Source of the DNA: Chitinophaga niastensis
GTDB lineage: Bacteria > Bacteroidota > Bacteroidia > Chitinophagales > Chitinophagaceae
DNA length: 64,000 nt
Direction of reading: 5' to 3'
Assembly (NCBI RefSeq): GCF_003014755.1
Contig: NZ_PYAW01000002.1
Coordinates: 1,240,001-1,304,000 of the forward strand
Positions within the stretch are counted from its first letter, which is position 1. Each line of letters begins with the position of its first letter. The notes beneath the pieces are model-generated. The model made no database searches. It was not told where the DNA came from and saw only the letters and a program-made list of their open reading frames with translations. The position numbers and the translations under genes were made by a program. This document shows positions 37,474 through 48,080 of the stretch, piece by piece.

Positions 37474-39160
37474 TCTCGCCGGTTCTCTGGAAATAATCTC
37501 ATTTCATAACATTATTCCCATCATAAGATGACAGATATTTTTCAATATATTTTGCAGGAATTGAAGAGTGGCCGGATTACCAAAGAAGAGGCCATGGAAA
37601 TGATCCGTGCTTCCCAGCAGACAACGGAAGTACCACCGGTAGATAAGAAGCCCAGTGGAATTGCGTTGCAGCCGTTATCTGGCAACGGACAGCTAAAGGT
37701 AACTGATAACGGAACCAGCGCCAAAGTATCACTTCCTCCTGTATCGTTGCCTTCCAGCCATACAGTACCCGGAGCTGCTGCGGAGAAACCACCGGTTAAG
37801 GAAGCCATTGCAAAAGAAGAGGTCCCGCTTATTCCGTTGCAGCAATTGCAGGAGGAACTGACAGCCAGCCTGGCTGATGCCCTGTACATGGAAGTTGCAA
37901 GCATCCATCCCTCCAGAAGATTTATTGAGATGGGATTGGATTCTATCGTGGGAGTGGAATGGATCAGAGCTGTGAACAGGAAATATCGTGTATCCGTTTC
38001 CGTTACTAAAGTATACGATTATCCTACTATTATTGAGTTTGCTGAAATACTGCAAGCTGAAATAGCTCAAAAGCAAAAAAAATCTGTTCCGGAAAAGACG
38101 GTTGATAACGTCAAAGAATATACGATAAACCCGCCGCAACAATTGATCAACGACCCGGGCGAATATTATGGGCTGGTAGTTGACAGTGTGCATACATTAA
38201 ATGAAGTACAGCTGCAGCAATGGCCTGTTCAGGAGCCGGCTCCTGATGAGGTAATCATCGCAGTAAAGGCTTCCGCTATCAATTTCCCGGATGTGATGTG
38301 CGTGAAAGGATTATATCCTACTATGCCCGATTATCCCTTTGTACCTGGTTTTGAAGTGGCCGGTGTTATCACAGCAACGGGCGCTGATGTAAGTGGTTTT
38401 GTTATTGGTGAGGAAGTGGTTGCCATCACAGGAAAACAGTTAGGTGGGCATGCAGCTTATGTAAATGTTCCGGCGGCAAATACGGTTCGTAAACCTGTAA
38501 ATGTATCTTTTGAAGAAGCTTGTAGTTTGCCGGTGGTTTTTGGTACGGTATATACCGCATTTGAAATCGGTGCGCTGGCAAAAGGAGAACAGGTACTGAT
38601 ACAAACTGCCACCGGAGGCTGCGGTCTGATGGCAATACAGCTGGCTAACCTGAAGGACTGTACGATTTATGGAACTGCCGGCAAAACTGCTAAGCTGGAA
38701 GTTTTGCAGCAGCTGCAGGTGCCGTATGTAATGAATTATAAAACTAACGCCTTCGATAAGGAAATACTTGATATCACTAAAGGCAGAGGAGTAGATGTGG
38801 TGTTGAATATGTTATCCGGCGACGGTATACAGAAAGGGATCAATTGCCTGGCTCCCTCCGGACGTTACCTGGAGTTGGCTGTGCATGCATTGAAAGTAAG
38901 TACCATGCTTGATCTGTCGCGGCTCACGGCTAATCAATCTGTTCACAGTATTGATCTGCGCCGTTTAGGTTTTGACAAAGGGGTGTATGGAAAAGAAGTA
39001 CTGCAACGGATGGTAGACTGGGTGGAAGAAGGGAGGATCATACCCATTGTATCCCGCATCTATCCTGTAAGCCAGTTAAAAGATGCATTGGCTTATGTAG
39101 ATCAGGGACAGCATATCGGGAAGGTCATTATCAGTCATACGCAACAGGCGATGACTGACC
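35551..39160 (+). other. PKS module 7, split: KS | beta-branching-type ACP - ER
   Basis: KS7 (NTACSSG, HGTGT, TNFGH) ends protein 2. Protein 3 opens with a docking segment and ACP7, whose sequence GLDSIVGVEW has Trp145 six residues after Ser139, the marker of ACPs served by HMG-synthase beta-branching cassettes. No KR is present, so the beta-keto group is available for branching. An MDR-type enoyl reductase follows (about 220-540), as in CurF/JamJ-like systems where ER acts on the branched enoyl. Expected output: a saturated beta-methyl (or related) branch. Confidence 0.75.
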
Positions 39161-42100
39161 ATACGGCCGAATGCATACAGAAGATGATAGCGCATAAACA
39201 GTCTGCTGTAAAATATCATAATACGGATAATACACCGGTTCAAAAAGGTGTGATTACTCCTGTCATACCTGCTTATGAAGGCATTGCAGTCATCGGTATG
39301 TCTGGCCAGTTTCCACAGTCAGGAAATGCAGATATCTTCTGGGAGAATATAGCGCAAGGCAAAGATTGTATTACTGAAATTCCGCCGGACAGATGGTCGA
39401 TAGCTCAATATTATGATCCGCAACAGCCACCTGGAAAAACCAATTGTAAGTGGATGGGTGCTGTAACAGATGCCGATTGTTTTGATCCCTTATTTTTTAA
39501 TATTTCTCCTGTAGAAGCAGAGCTGATGGATCCGCAACAGCGGTTGTTCCTGGAAAACTGCTGGCATTGCGTGGAAGATGCCGGTCTTGATCCCGATGTT
39601 TTATCCGGTAGCCGCTGTGGTGTTTTCGTAGGCTGCGGTACAGGTGATTATGGTCAGGTGATGGATCAGCAACGGTTGAGTGCACAGGGATTAATGGGTG
39701 TATCTACTTCCATCCTCAGCGCAAGGATCTCTTATCTGTTAAATCTGAAAGGACCTTGTCTGGCAATTGATACGGCTTGTTCATCATCGCTGGTAGCCAT
39801 AGCAGAGGCCTGTAATAGCCTGGTACTTGGCACCAGTGATCTGGCACTTGCGGGCGGTGTATGTGTATTATCAGGTCCGCTTACACATCTGCTCACCAGT
39901 CAGGCAAATATGTTATCGGAAAACGGGCGTTGTTTTACGTTCGATAACCGGGCGAATGGTTATGTACCCGGAGAAGGAGCAGGTGTGATCTTATTAAAAA
40001 GATTATCAGATGCTGTGCGGGATAAAGATCCTGTATATGGCGTTATTCGTGGCTGGGGCATCAATCAGGATGGTAAAACCAATGGTATCACTGCTCCCAG
40101 CGTTAATTCGCAGATTGCCCTGGAGAAAGAAGTGTATCAACGTTTTAATATTGATCCAGCAAATATTTCTCTGGTAGAGGCACACGGTACAGGTACCAAA
40201 CTGGGTGACCCGATAGAAGTGGAAGCGCTTATTGCTTCGTTCCGTGCATTTACGGAAAAAGAACAATACTGTGCACTGGGCTCTGTAAAAAGTAATATAG
40301 GCCATCTGCTTACGGCCGCAGGGTCAGCCGGGATCATCAAAGTGCTGAAAGCAATGCAGCATAAGCAACTGCCGCCTACTATTCAGTTTCATACACTGAA
40401 TGAACACATTGACCTGGAAAATAGTCCGTTCTATATTAACACACAGCTGCGCAACTGGGAAACAGCTCCCGGCAAATTACGTCAGGCTGCTGTGAGTTCT
40501 TTCGGTTTCAGTGGCACCAATGCACATATTGTAATAGAAGAATATGAGAACGTTGCTCCTGTTAAAGAAAAGAGCAATGAGCCATTGATGTTTGTGTTAT
40601 CTGCCCAGAGTGCTGCGCAATTAAAAACCAGCGCAGTTAATCTGAGAGCAGCCCTTATTGCTCAGCAGGATCTCCGGCCCGCAGATATTGCCTACACCCT
40701 GCAAACAGGCCGGCAGGCAATGGAATACCGGATGGTGCTGTTAGCAGATACGGTGGCAATGCTCCTGCAAAAACTGGAAGTTTTTATACGCGGGGAAATC
40801 ATGGATGATATGGTAACCGGACAGGTAACCGGTGGTATAGGTCAAACAGCTTTAAAGGAAGCAGCGGAAGAAACGGCATTATGGATCCGCCAAAAGAAGC
40901 TGCATAAAATTGCAGCATCGTGGGTGAAGGGAATCCCTGTTAGCTGGAAGCTGCTGTATGAAGGTGAGTTACCGCATATCATACACCTGCCTGTTTATCC
41001 ATTTGCGAGGGAACGTTACTGGGCAGACAACGGCAGTACCCGCAGTGATAACGTTAACGAGGGTACGAAAAATAATCCGAAAGGTGAAGTGCTTCATCCT
41101 TTGTTGCACAACAATGTTTCGGGTTTTGCAGGTATCCGCTTCAGCACTGTTTTTACCGGTACAGAATTTTTTCTGGAAGATCACCGTGTGAAAGACCAAC
41201 GTTTGTTGCCGGGAACAGCCTACCTGGAAATGGTGCGTGCTGCCATACAACAGGCAGCCGGACAACAACAGGATGGAACGTATCTGCAGTTAAACCGGAT
41301 TGTATGGGCAAGGCCTATAGTAGCTGATGGCGCACCCGTAACGGTACAGGTACTTCTTCATCAAAAAGATCATCAGGAAGCAGGGTTTGAAATCGATCAT
41401 ATCAAAACAGAGGACGCTGCAATAAACTGCTTTGCAGGAGGGGCAGTATGGATTTCTTCAGGCCCGGTTCCGATAGCAGATATTACAGCGATTCGTGCAC
41501 AATGTAACGGCTATATATTTTCAGGAGAGGAATGTTATGACTACTTCCGGTCCGTTGGCATTGCTTATGGCAGCGGATTTCAGGCAATCAGCAAATTGTA
41601 TGCAGGTGATAACCAGGTATTGGCAGAACTGGTATTACCTGGTATAATCAGGAATACGTTTACGGATTTTGTATTGCATCCCACCATGATAGATGCTGCT
41701 TTACAGGCATCTGTAGGTTTTGTGTTGCATAATAAGCAAGGAGACAGCAAAACCGTATTGCCTTATGCATTGGATTCACTGGACATTTACCAGGCATGCA
41801 CAACGCATATGTGGTCGCATGTACGTTTAAGCACATCTTTTACAACAGATGAAAATGTGCGTAAACTGGATGTGGACCTGTATGATCTTTCCGGAAAGTT
41901 ATGTGTCAGGATGAAAGGTTTTGCCTCCCGGGTAGCCGCCGGAAATGTGGTTTCCCGGCAAGCGATGCCGGTGAACGAAGACCCGCTTTCAGGAACGCTT
42001 ATGCTCACACCTGTGTGGGAGCCGACACCCATCGTGCCATTACCTTTTACCACCGGAAGCAATATCCGCGTCCTGCTGGCCGGAGGTACGGCAGCAGAAC

Positions 42101-45100
42101 AAAATACATTACTGGCTTATTATCCGCAGGCGCAGGTACTTCATGCCGGATCAGCTGATCTGGCAGCTCAGTTGCCGGACGGACTTACACATATCATCTG
42201 GATAGCTGCCGGCAGTGAAGGACAACTACTTAATCATCGTTCTTTGATAAGCGCCCAGGAGGATGGGGTATCATGTTTCCGGCTGATCAGGGCATTGCTG
42301 CAGAAGGGTTATGGCAGGCATACGCTGGACTGGACATTTATTACAAGACAATGTATCGCCATCGATAAGCAGGAACATACAGATCCTTCCCATGCAGCAT
42401 TACACGGCCTGGCAGGTTCGCTGGCAAAGGAATACCCGCACTGGCTGGTACGTTTGGTTGATCTGCCAACGGACATGGATATACGCTGGAAAAACATATT
42501 ATCCCTGCCCGGAGAAAGTCAGGGTAATGCCCTGGCTTACCGGCAGGGACAATGGTATAAACAGCAGCTGGCACTGGTAGAACAATTTCCTGTAACTGCA
42601 TCGTTATATCGCAGAGGCGGGGTGTATGTTGTAATAGGCGGTGCAGGCGGTATTGGCCGTGCCTGGACCGAATATATGATCAGGACTTACCAGGCGCAGG
42701 TAGTCTGGATAGGGCGTCGTGCAGCAAATGAAGAAATTTTGTTACACCAGCAACAGCTGGGCGCAGCAGGGCCTGTACCGGAATACATCAGCGCTGATGC
42801 CGGCAATGTAACAGCATTGAATGAAGCCCGTGCAGCAGTAATACGTAAATACGGACGTATAGATGGCATTGTGCAATCGGCTATTGTGTTGTCTGATCAA
42901 AGCCTGTCGCAGATGGAGGAGTCTGCATTCCAGGCAGCCTTGCATGCGAAGGTAGCAGTGAGCATTTGTTTGGCGGAAGTATTCGGAAGAGACAGACTGG
43001 ATTTTGTACTGTTTTTCTCTTCCATTATCAGTTTCCTTAAAAATGCGGGTCAGAGCAACTATGCTGCTGGCAGTACTTTTGAGGATGCCTTTGCACAGTA
43101 TCTTTCACAACACTGGTCCTGCGCTGTAAAAACAATGAACTGGGGTTACTGGGGTAGCACCGGCATTGTGGCAGCGAGTGATTACCGTCAGCGTGTAACC
43201 GCGGCCGGTATAGGTTCTATAGAGCCGCCGGAAGCAATGACTGCGCTGGAATCCTTGTTGAGCGGACCGTTCAGCAGTATTGCACTGCTGAAAACCACCC
43301 GTCCGCTATCAGCTGAAAATATAATGCCGCTTGAAAAAATCAGCGTATATCCGGCACCGTTATACAATGGTATGACTCCTGTATTTTTTACGGGAATGAA
43401 TAACAAAAATACCATGCGGGATACCGGCATGGAACAGATAAAGAAAGAAAAGGAGCAGCAACTGGTACAGCTGGATGCGTTGTTATGCAATTTGTTGTGG
43501 GGACAGTTGCAGCATATGGGCCTGTTCAGCGAAAGGCAGTCAACTTTTGCAGCCCTCAGGGCAGCCATGAAATTACCGGCATCCTATCATCGCTGGCTGG
43601 AGGAAACATTATCAATTCTCAACAGCCATCATTATATAGATTATCATGACGGGCATTATACAGTCAACGTTATAGCGCAAGTGGATATGGCACTTGCCTG
43701 GCAGCAATGGGAAAAACAAAAAATGGCGTGGCTGGAAGATGCCAGTATGCAGGCTCACTTATTACTGGCAGAACATACACTGCGTGCCCTGTCTCAAATC
43801 CTGACCGGCAAACAGATAGCTACGGATGTGATATTTCCCGGTTCTTCCATGGCGTTGGTAGAAGGTATTTATAAAGAGAATAAGATCTCCGGTTATTTTA
43901 ACCAGGTACTGGCTGATTGTACAATAGATTATATACAAAAAAGACTGGCCGCTAACCCGGCACATAAGATCCGGCTGCTGGAAATAGGCGCCGGCACCGG
44001 GGGGACAAGTACTGTATTGTTCGACAGATTACGTCCTTTTACATCCGGCATTGCAGAATATTGTTATACAGATATTTCAAAAGCATTTCTGCTGCATGCG
44101 GAAGAAATGTACGGGCCACAGGTGCCTTACCTGCAATGCAAACTGTTTGATACCACACAGCCTGCAGCTTCACAGGGAATAGAAGCGGGCACTTATGATA
44201 TTGTAATTGCTGCCAATGTATTGCATGCCACCGCTAATATTCAACAGGTGCTTCGCAACATTAAAGCATTGCTGCCTGCACATGGACTGTTGTTGTTACA
44301 CGAATTGAGCAGGAAAGCGCTGGTAGCGCATCTTACCTTCGGTTTACTGGACGGATGGTGGTTGTATGAAGATGAAATATTACGTATACCGGGATCTCCG
44401 ATAGTAGCACCGGATACCTGGGAAACAATACTGCGAAGGGAAGGATTCAGTAACATTGTTTTCCCGGCAGCCGTTGCACACGACCTGGGACACCAGGTAA
44501 TAGCCGCTGCCAGCGATGGCATTGTAAGGCAGTCACTTCGTTTACCGAAGCAGCAGGTACTTGCAGCAGATAGCGCTGTGACACAGGCCCCTCCGCCTGC
44601 GCATCACTTACAGGCAGCAGATGTAACGGTATCAGCACAGCAGCTGGTAAAAAAGATTTTGTCTAAAGTGCTGAAGCTGCCGCAGGAAAGGATAGGATTA
44701 AACACTGCTTTTGAAAAATATGGTATTGATTCTATTCTGCAGGTAATCCTCATAAGAGAACTGGAAAAGGTGACAGGTGCATTGCCTGCTACCTTGTTCT
44801 TTGAATATGTAACAGTACAGGAATTGGCGGATTACCTGGCCACGAATTATGCCAGCTGCTTGTCTGTTCCTGCAGCAGCCAATGTTGATGCACCGGTTCC
44901 TGTAACAGATAACGTAGTTGCAGATAAAATTCCTGCATTGGCTGTTCCCCCCGTTCTGCCAACAGACACACGGGAGACGGACGATATTGCCATCATAGGG
45001 ATGAGCGGTCGTTACCCGTTGTCAGCAGATATCACCGCATTCTGGGAACATCTGAAAGCAGGTGATAACTGTATCCGGGAAACACCTGCTCATCGATGGA

Positions 45101-46848
45101 ATGGGGTAGAGCATCACTATGGTGGTTATCTCGATAATACAGACAAATTTGATCATCATCTTTTTGATATTGACAGCAAAGATGTATTTGCACTATCGCC
45201 GGAAACCCGGATGTTCATGGAAGTGGTGTGGGAAGCATTGGAAGATGCAGGCTACAGCAGGCATACATTGCGGGAATGGCAAACCACGCATGGGACCGGA
45301 GCTGGTGTGTTTGTAGGTGCCATGTATAATCAATATTCCTGGTGCATGCCATCACCGTCATTGGGAGAGCTTAGCTCTAATGCTACTGAATGGCATATTG
45401 CTAACCGGGTATCACATTTCTTTCATCTTACCGGCCCCAGTCTGGTGGTTAATACTGCCTGTTCTGCCTCACTTACCGCCATTCACCTGGCTTGTGAAAG
45501 TTTGAGAACAGGTAATTGCAGTATGGCTGTTACCGGAGGAGTGAACCTTACATTGGTTGCCTCCAAATATGCAGCGCTGCAACAAAAAGATTTACTGGGA
45601 AATGGAAATGAAAGCAGGAGTTTCGGCATCAATACTGGTTTTATTCCTGGTGAAGGTGCCGGTGTGGTAATATTAAAACCGCTTTCACTGGCACTGAAAG
45701 ATAATGACCAGGTACTGGGTATTATTAAAGGCAGTTTTATCAATCATAGTGGAGGCCGGCAATTATACAATGCGCCCGATCCCAAACAACAGGCACAGCT
45801 CATTATAAATTCTCTTCGCCGTTCCGGTACAGATCCCGCTACCATTGGTTATGTGGAGTCTGCCGCCAATGGTTCTGCGCTGGGTGATGCTATTGAAGTG
45901 ATCGCCCTGCAACAGGCTTTTGAATCTTTTACCAATAAAAAACAATTCTGTGCATTAGGTGCGGTAAAGTCGAATATCGGACACCTGGAAGCTGCTTCCG
46001 GTATCTCCCAGTTAAGCAAAGTTTTATTGCAGCTGAAACATAAAACGTTGGTGCCTTCCATTAATGCAGTTCCACGGAATCCGAATATAAAGTTGGATCG
46101 CACCGCTTTTTATTTACAGGAAAGCCTTAGCCCATGGCCTGCCTTACAGGATGATGTTACAGGAAAAATACTGCCGAGAAGAAGTATGATTAATTCTTTT
46201 GGTGCAGGAGGCGCTTATGCTAACCTGGTCATTGAAGAGTACATATCGCAGCAGCCAATTGTTGATACGGTATCTGGTAAACAACTGTTTATTTTTTCAG
46301 CGAAAACCCCTGTAAGTCTTTGGCTGTATCTGGAAAAGTTACAGCATTTCCTGGAAAGGAATCCTGACTTATCGGCATCAGCTATTGCCTCCACTTTATT
46401 AAGGAATAACCAGTACCTGCCTTACAGAGCTGCTATAGTGGCTGCTTCTGTTGAAGAGCTGGTGGCCGGGCTTATATTATTGCTGGAAACAAAGAATACG
46501 GTATCGCAACAAGGCGTGTATCTGGCTGCTGAACCACCGGAAGAAGATGCTGCTGATGACGGATTAGTGCAAACTGCAGCAACAGCGAATAGCGATATGC
46601 ATGAATTAGCCGTAAAATGGATTACCTGGTCGCCTGTTGACTTCAGCAGATTGATGGCAGTTTATAAAGGAGCGTTGATAACGTTACCGAAATATGCCTT
46701 CGATCACAGGCTGGTGTTTGATCCCCGTCGCATAAATGAGCAGCAGCCAGTGGCTGATTCCATCACACTTACCTACCGGCAGATATTGGAACAGTTGTCT
46801 AATGGCGAATTATCAAAAGAAGAAGCCATGAAATTCATTCAAGCATAG
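37528..46848 (+). CDS. Trans-AT PKS protein 3: ACP(beta-branch)-ER, KS-DH-KR-cMT-ACP, KS0
   Basis: 3106 residues. Order: N-terminal docking segment (1-30, LKSGRITKEEAMEMI); ACP7 (Ser139, Trp145); zinc-free MDR enoyl reductase (about 220-540, TATGGCGLMAIQLA near 358); KS8 (Cys751, His886); DH3 (His1219, Asp1389); KR5 (Tyr1845); cMT2 (EIGAGTGGTS near 2152); ACP8 (Ser2402); KS9 (Cys2645). KS9 has ESAANGS where EAHGTGT is expected, so the first His is Ala2779 and KS9 is a KS0. The C-terminal docking segment is LSNGELSKEEAMKFI (about 3085-3106). The N-terminus completes module 7 of protein 2; the C-terminus hands over to the DH-like domain that opens protein 4. A 12-bp spacer follows. Confidence 0.95.
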   Translation: MTDIFQYILQELKSGRITKEEAMEMIRASQQTTEVPPVDKKPSGIALQPLSGNGQLKVTDNGTSAKVSLPPVSLPSSHTVPGAAAEKPPVKEAIAKEEVPLIPLQQLQEELTASLADALYMEVASIHPSRRFIEMGLDSIVGVEWIRAVNRKYRVSVSVTKVYDYPTIIEFAEILQAEIAQKQKKSVPEKTVDNVKEYTINPPQQLINDPGEYYGLVVDSVHTLNEVQLQQWPVQEPAPDEVIIAVKASAINFPDVMCVKGLYPTMPDYPFVPGFEVAGVITATGADVSGFVIGEEVVAITGKQLGGHAAYVNVPAANTVRKPVNVSFEEACSLPVVFGTVYTAFEIGALAKGEQVLIQTATGGCGLMAIQLANLKDCTIYGTAGKTAKLEVLQQLQVPYVMNYKTNAFDKEILDITKGRGVDVVLNMLSGDGIQKGINCLAPSGRYLELAVHALKVSTMLDLSRLTANQSVHSIDLRRLGFDKGVYGKEVLQRMVDWVEEGRIIPIVSRIYPVSQLKDALAYVDQGQHIGKVIISHTQQAMTDHTAECIQKMIAHKQSAVKYHNTDNTPVQKGVITPVIPAYEGIAVIGMSGQFPQSGNADIFWENIAQGKDCITEIPPDRWSIAQYYDPQQPPGKTNCKWMGAVTDADCFDPLFFNISPVEAELMDPQQRLFLENCWHCVEDAGLDPDVLSGSRCGVFVGCGTGDYGQVMDQQRLSAQGLMGVSTSILSARISYLLNLKGPCLAIDTACSSSLVAIAEACNSLVLGTSDLALAGGVCVLSGPLTHLLTSQANMLSENGRCFTFDNRANGYVPGEGAGVILLKRLSDAVRDKDPVYGVIRGWGINQDGKTNGITAPSVNSQIALEKEVYQRFNIDPANISLVEAHGTGTKLGDPIEVEALIASFRAFTEKEQYCALGSVKSNIGHLLTAAGSAGIIKVLKAMQHKQLPPTIQFHTLNEHIDLENSPFYINTQLRNWETAPGKLRQAAVSSFGFSGTNAHIVIEEYENVAPVKEKSNEPLMFVLSAQSAAQLKTSAVNLRAALIAQQDLRPADIAYTLQTGRQAMEYRMVLLADTVAMLLQKLEVFIRGEIMDDMVTGQVTGGIGQTALKEAAEETALWIRQKKLHKIAASWVKGIPVSWKLLYEGELPHIIHLPVYPFARERYWADNGSTRSDNVNEGTKNNPKGEVLHPLLHNNVSGFAGIRFSTVFTGTEFFLEDHRVKDQRLLPGTAYLEMVRAAIQQAAGQQQDGTYLQLNRIVWARPIVADGAPVTVQVLLHQKDHQEAGFEIDHIKTEDAAINCFAGGAVWISSGPVPIADITAIRAQCNGYIFSGEECYDYFRSVGIAYGSGFQAISKLYAGDNQVLAELVLPGIIRNTFTDFVLHPTMIDAALQASVGFVLHNKQGDSKTVLPYALDSLDIYQACTTHMWSHVRLSTSFTTDENVRKLDVDLYDLSGKLCVRMKGFASRVAAGNVVSRQAMPVNEDPLSGTLMLTPVWEPTPIVPLPFTTGSNIRVLLAGGTAAEQNTLLAYYPQAQVLHAGSADLAAQLPDGLTHIIWIAAGSEGQLLNHRSLISAQEDGVSCFRLIRALLQKGYGRHTLDWTFITRQCIAIDKQEHTDPSHAALHGLAGSLAKEYPHWLVRLVDLPTDMDIRWKNILSLPGESQGNALAYRQGQWYKQQLALVEQFPVTASLYRRGGVYVVIGGAGGIGRAWTEYMIRTYQAQVVWIGRRAANEEILLHQQQLGAAGPVPEYISADAGNVTALNEARAAVIRKYGRIDGIVQSAIVLSDQSLSQMEESAFQAALHAKVAVSICLAEVFGRDRLDFVLFFSSIISFLKNAGQSNYAAGSTFEDAFAQYLSQHWSCAVKTMNWGYWGSTGIVAASDYRQRVTAAGIGSIEPPEAMTALESLLSGPFSSIALLKTTRPLSAENIMPLEKISVYPAPLYNGMTPVFFTGMNNKNTMRDTGMEQIKKEKEQQLVQLDALLCNLLWGQLQHMGLFSERQSTFAALRAAMKLPASYHRWLEETLSILNSHHYIDYHDGHYTVNVIAQVDMALAWQQWEKQKMAWLEDASMQAHLLLAEHTLRALSQILTGKQIATDVIFPGSSMALVEGIYKENKISGYFNQVLADCTIDYIQKRLAANPAHKIRLLEIGAGTGGTSTVLFDRLRPFTSGIAEYCYTDISKAFLLHAEEMYGPQVPYLQCKLFDTTQPAASQGIEAGTYDIVIAANVLHATANIQQVLRNIKALLPAHGLLLLHELSRKALVAHLTFGLLDGWWLYEDEILRIPGSPIVAPDTWETILRREGFSNIVFPAAVAHDLGHQVIAAASDGIVRQSLRLPKQQVLAADSAVTQAPPPAHHLQAADVTVSAQQLVKKILSKVLKLPQERIGLNTAFEKYGIDSILQVILIRELEKVTGALPATLFFEYVTVQELADYLATNYASCLSVPAAANVDAPVPVTDNVVADKIPALAVPPVLPTDTRETDDIAIIGMSGRYPLSADITAFWEHLKAGDNCIRETPAHRWNGVEHHYGGYLDNTDKFDHHLFDIDSKDVFALSPETRMFMEVVWEALEDAGYSRHTLREWQTTHGTGAGVFVGAMYNQYSWCMPSPSLGELSSNATEWHIANRVSHFFHLTGPSLVVNTACSASLTAIHLACESLRTGNCSMAVTGGVNLTLVASKYAALQQKDLLGNGNESRSFGINTGFIPGEGAGVVILKPLSLALKDNDQVLGIIKGSFINHSGGRQLYNAPDPKQQAQLIINSLRRSGTDPATIGYVESAANGSALGDAIEVIALQQAFESFTNKKQFCALGAVKSNIGHLEAASGISQLSKVLLQLKHKTLVPSINAVPRNPNIKLDRTAFYLQESLSPWPALQDDVTGKILPRRSMINSFGAGGAYANLVIEEYISQQPIVDTVSGKQLFIFSAKTPVSLWLYLEKLQHFLERNPDLSASAIASTLLRNNQYLPYRAAIVAASVEELVAGLILLLETKNTVSQQGVYLAAEPPEEDAADDGLVQTAATANSDMHELAVKWITWSPVDFSRLMAVYKGALITLPKYAFDHRLVFDPRRINEQQPVADSITLTYRQILEQLSNGELSKEEAMKFIQA
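39280..44860 (+). other. PKS module 8: KS-DH-KR-cMT-ACP
   Basis: KS8 is complete (DTACSSS, HGTGT, SNIGH). DH3 has His1219 and Asp1389 (DAALQ), but the motif Gly is Asp (HRVKDQRLLP). KR5 has GGAGGIG and Tyr1845 with VLSDQS. The cMT has EIGAGTGGTS. Output: alpha-methyl enoyl thioester, the substrate for the following KS0-DH* shift module. Confidence 0.82.
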
Positions 46849-48080
46849 AAAACCCTGGATATGAAAATGAGTAAGCAAATTTTTGAATCTTTATTTGACA
46901 AGGTAGAACGCCGGGAAATAAGTGTGGAGGATGCGCTGGCAGAAATAAAAAAAATGAAGGCAACAAATGGTGAGTCTACCGGCAGTACTATTGAAAGATA
47001 TACTTACGATGAACCCTGCCTGAAAGACCATGTGATCGCAGGTAAACAGATCCTGATCGGCGCTACCCACGCTAGTCTGGCTATCAATGATTTTTTCCGT
47101 CAGTATCCATCTGAGAAATGTGTAAGTCTGCAGCGACTGAGTTACTTTCAACCTGTACAGGTTGAAAAAGGAGAGGAGGCAAGAATTGCAATTATAGCTA
47201 CACCTGACCAGGAAAAAATACCTTTCGAAGCAAAGTTCCGGTTGAACGATACGGATGAATGGAGCCTTGCTGCTGCCGGAATATTGCAACCCTGTATAAC
47301 AGATCAGCGGACAATCAATATAGAACAGCTAAAACCATTGTTACAGGAGTTTTCTCCCCTGGAGAAAATCTATACACTGAATGCAGATGCACACTGGGGC
47401 AATAGTTACAGGACCATTATGCAATTATATACCGGTCAGGATCAGGCGCTGTCAAGGGTTTCTCTGGAACAGGCGCGCTCGGATAACCAGCATGCCTATA
47501 CGTTGCATCCGCTGATCAGCAACAGTGCCTTATTAACCCTGTTCCCTTTATTAACCACACTGGATATTGCAGGTAGTTTCCTGCCCTTTGGTATTAAAGA
47601 AATCCGTTTTAATAATGATAAAGCGCCGGAAAACTGTTGGATACTGGTAAAGCTGGTAAAGCATACCAGTGAGATTATTATTTTTGATGCAGATATCATC
47701 AATGACGCTTCGGAAGTGGTGATCAGTTATACGGGGTATTCTCTGAAGAAAGTTCGTATACCCGTTAGCGTGAATGTGCCGGCTGAAGCGCCTCCGGTGG
47801 CAGTTCCGCCCGTTGCTGCCGCAACGGCTGCAGTAGCAGGACTGGAAGGTAAAGTGATCACGTATCTGCTGAACAAACTCCGTAAGATCGGCGGGGTAAA
47901 GATATCCGGCGCAGAGGCTAACCTGATGGAAGCTGGTATTACATCTGCGCAGTTAGTAAATATTGCTAACATGCTGGCAGATGAAACACAGCTGGAACTG
48001 AATCCTACCTTGTTTTTTGAATATCCGAACATTAAAGAACTGGCCATATTTTTCTGCCAGGAATATGAGGATACTTTTAT
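44983..48080 (+). other. PKS module 9, split: KS0 | DH*-ACP (predicted double-bond shift)
   Basis: KS9 keeps Cys2645 (NTACSAS) but lost the HGTGT His (Ala2779), and DPQQR reads SPETR. The DH-like domain opening protein 4 has His57 but lacks the motif Pro (HVIAGKQILI), and the catalytic Asp is Asn221 (HPLISNS). The ACP reads GITS (Ser362). Loss of Pro and Asp-to-Asn with retained His is the pattern of enoyl-isomerase domains in rhizoxin/bacillaene-type shift modules. Pyran synthases can look similar and remain possible. Confidence 0.65.

Noticed and set aside
46981..47760. Pyran-synthase reading of the DH* domains in modules 9 and 12
   Set aside because: Pyran synthases can also lose the motif Pro and the Asp, so this stays a second choice. 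It was set aside because bare KS0-DH*-ACP is the usual shift-module layout. Also, for module 12 the oxygen that a six-membered ring would need sits on a carbon already processed by module 8, and the module 10 hydroxyl would give only a four-membered ring.
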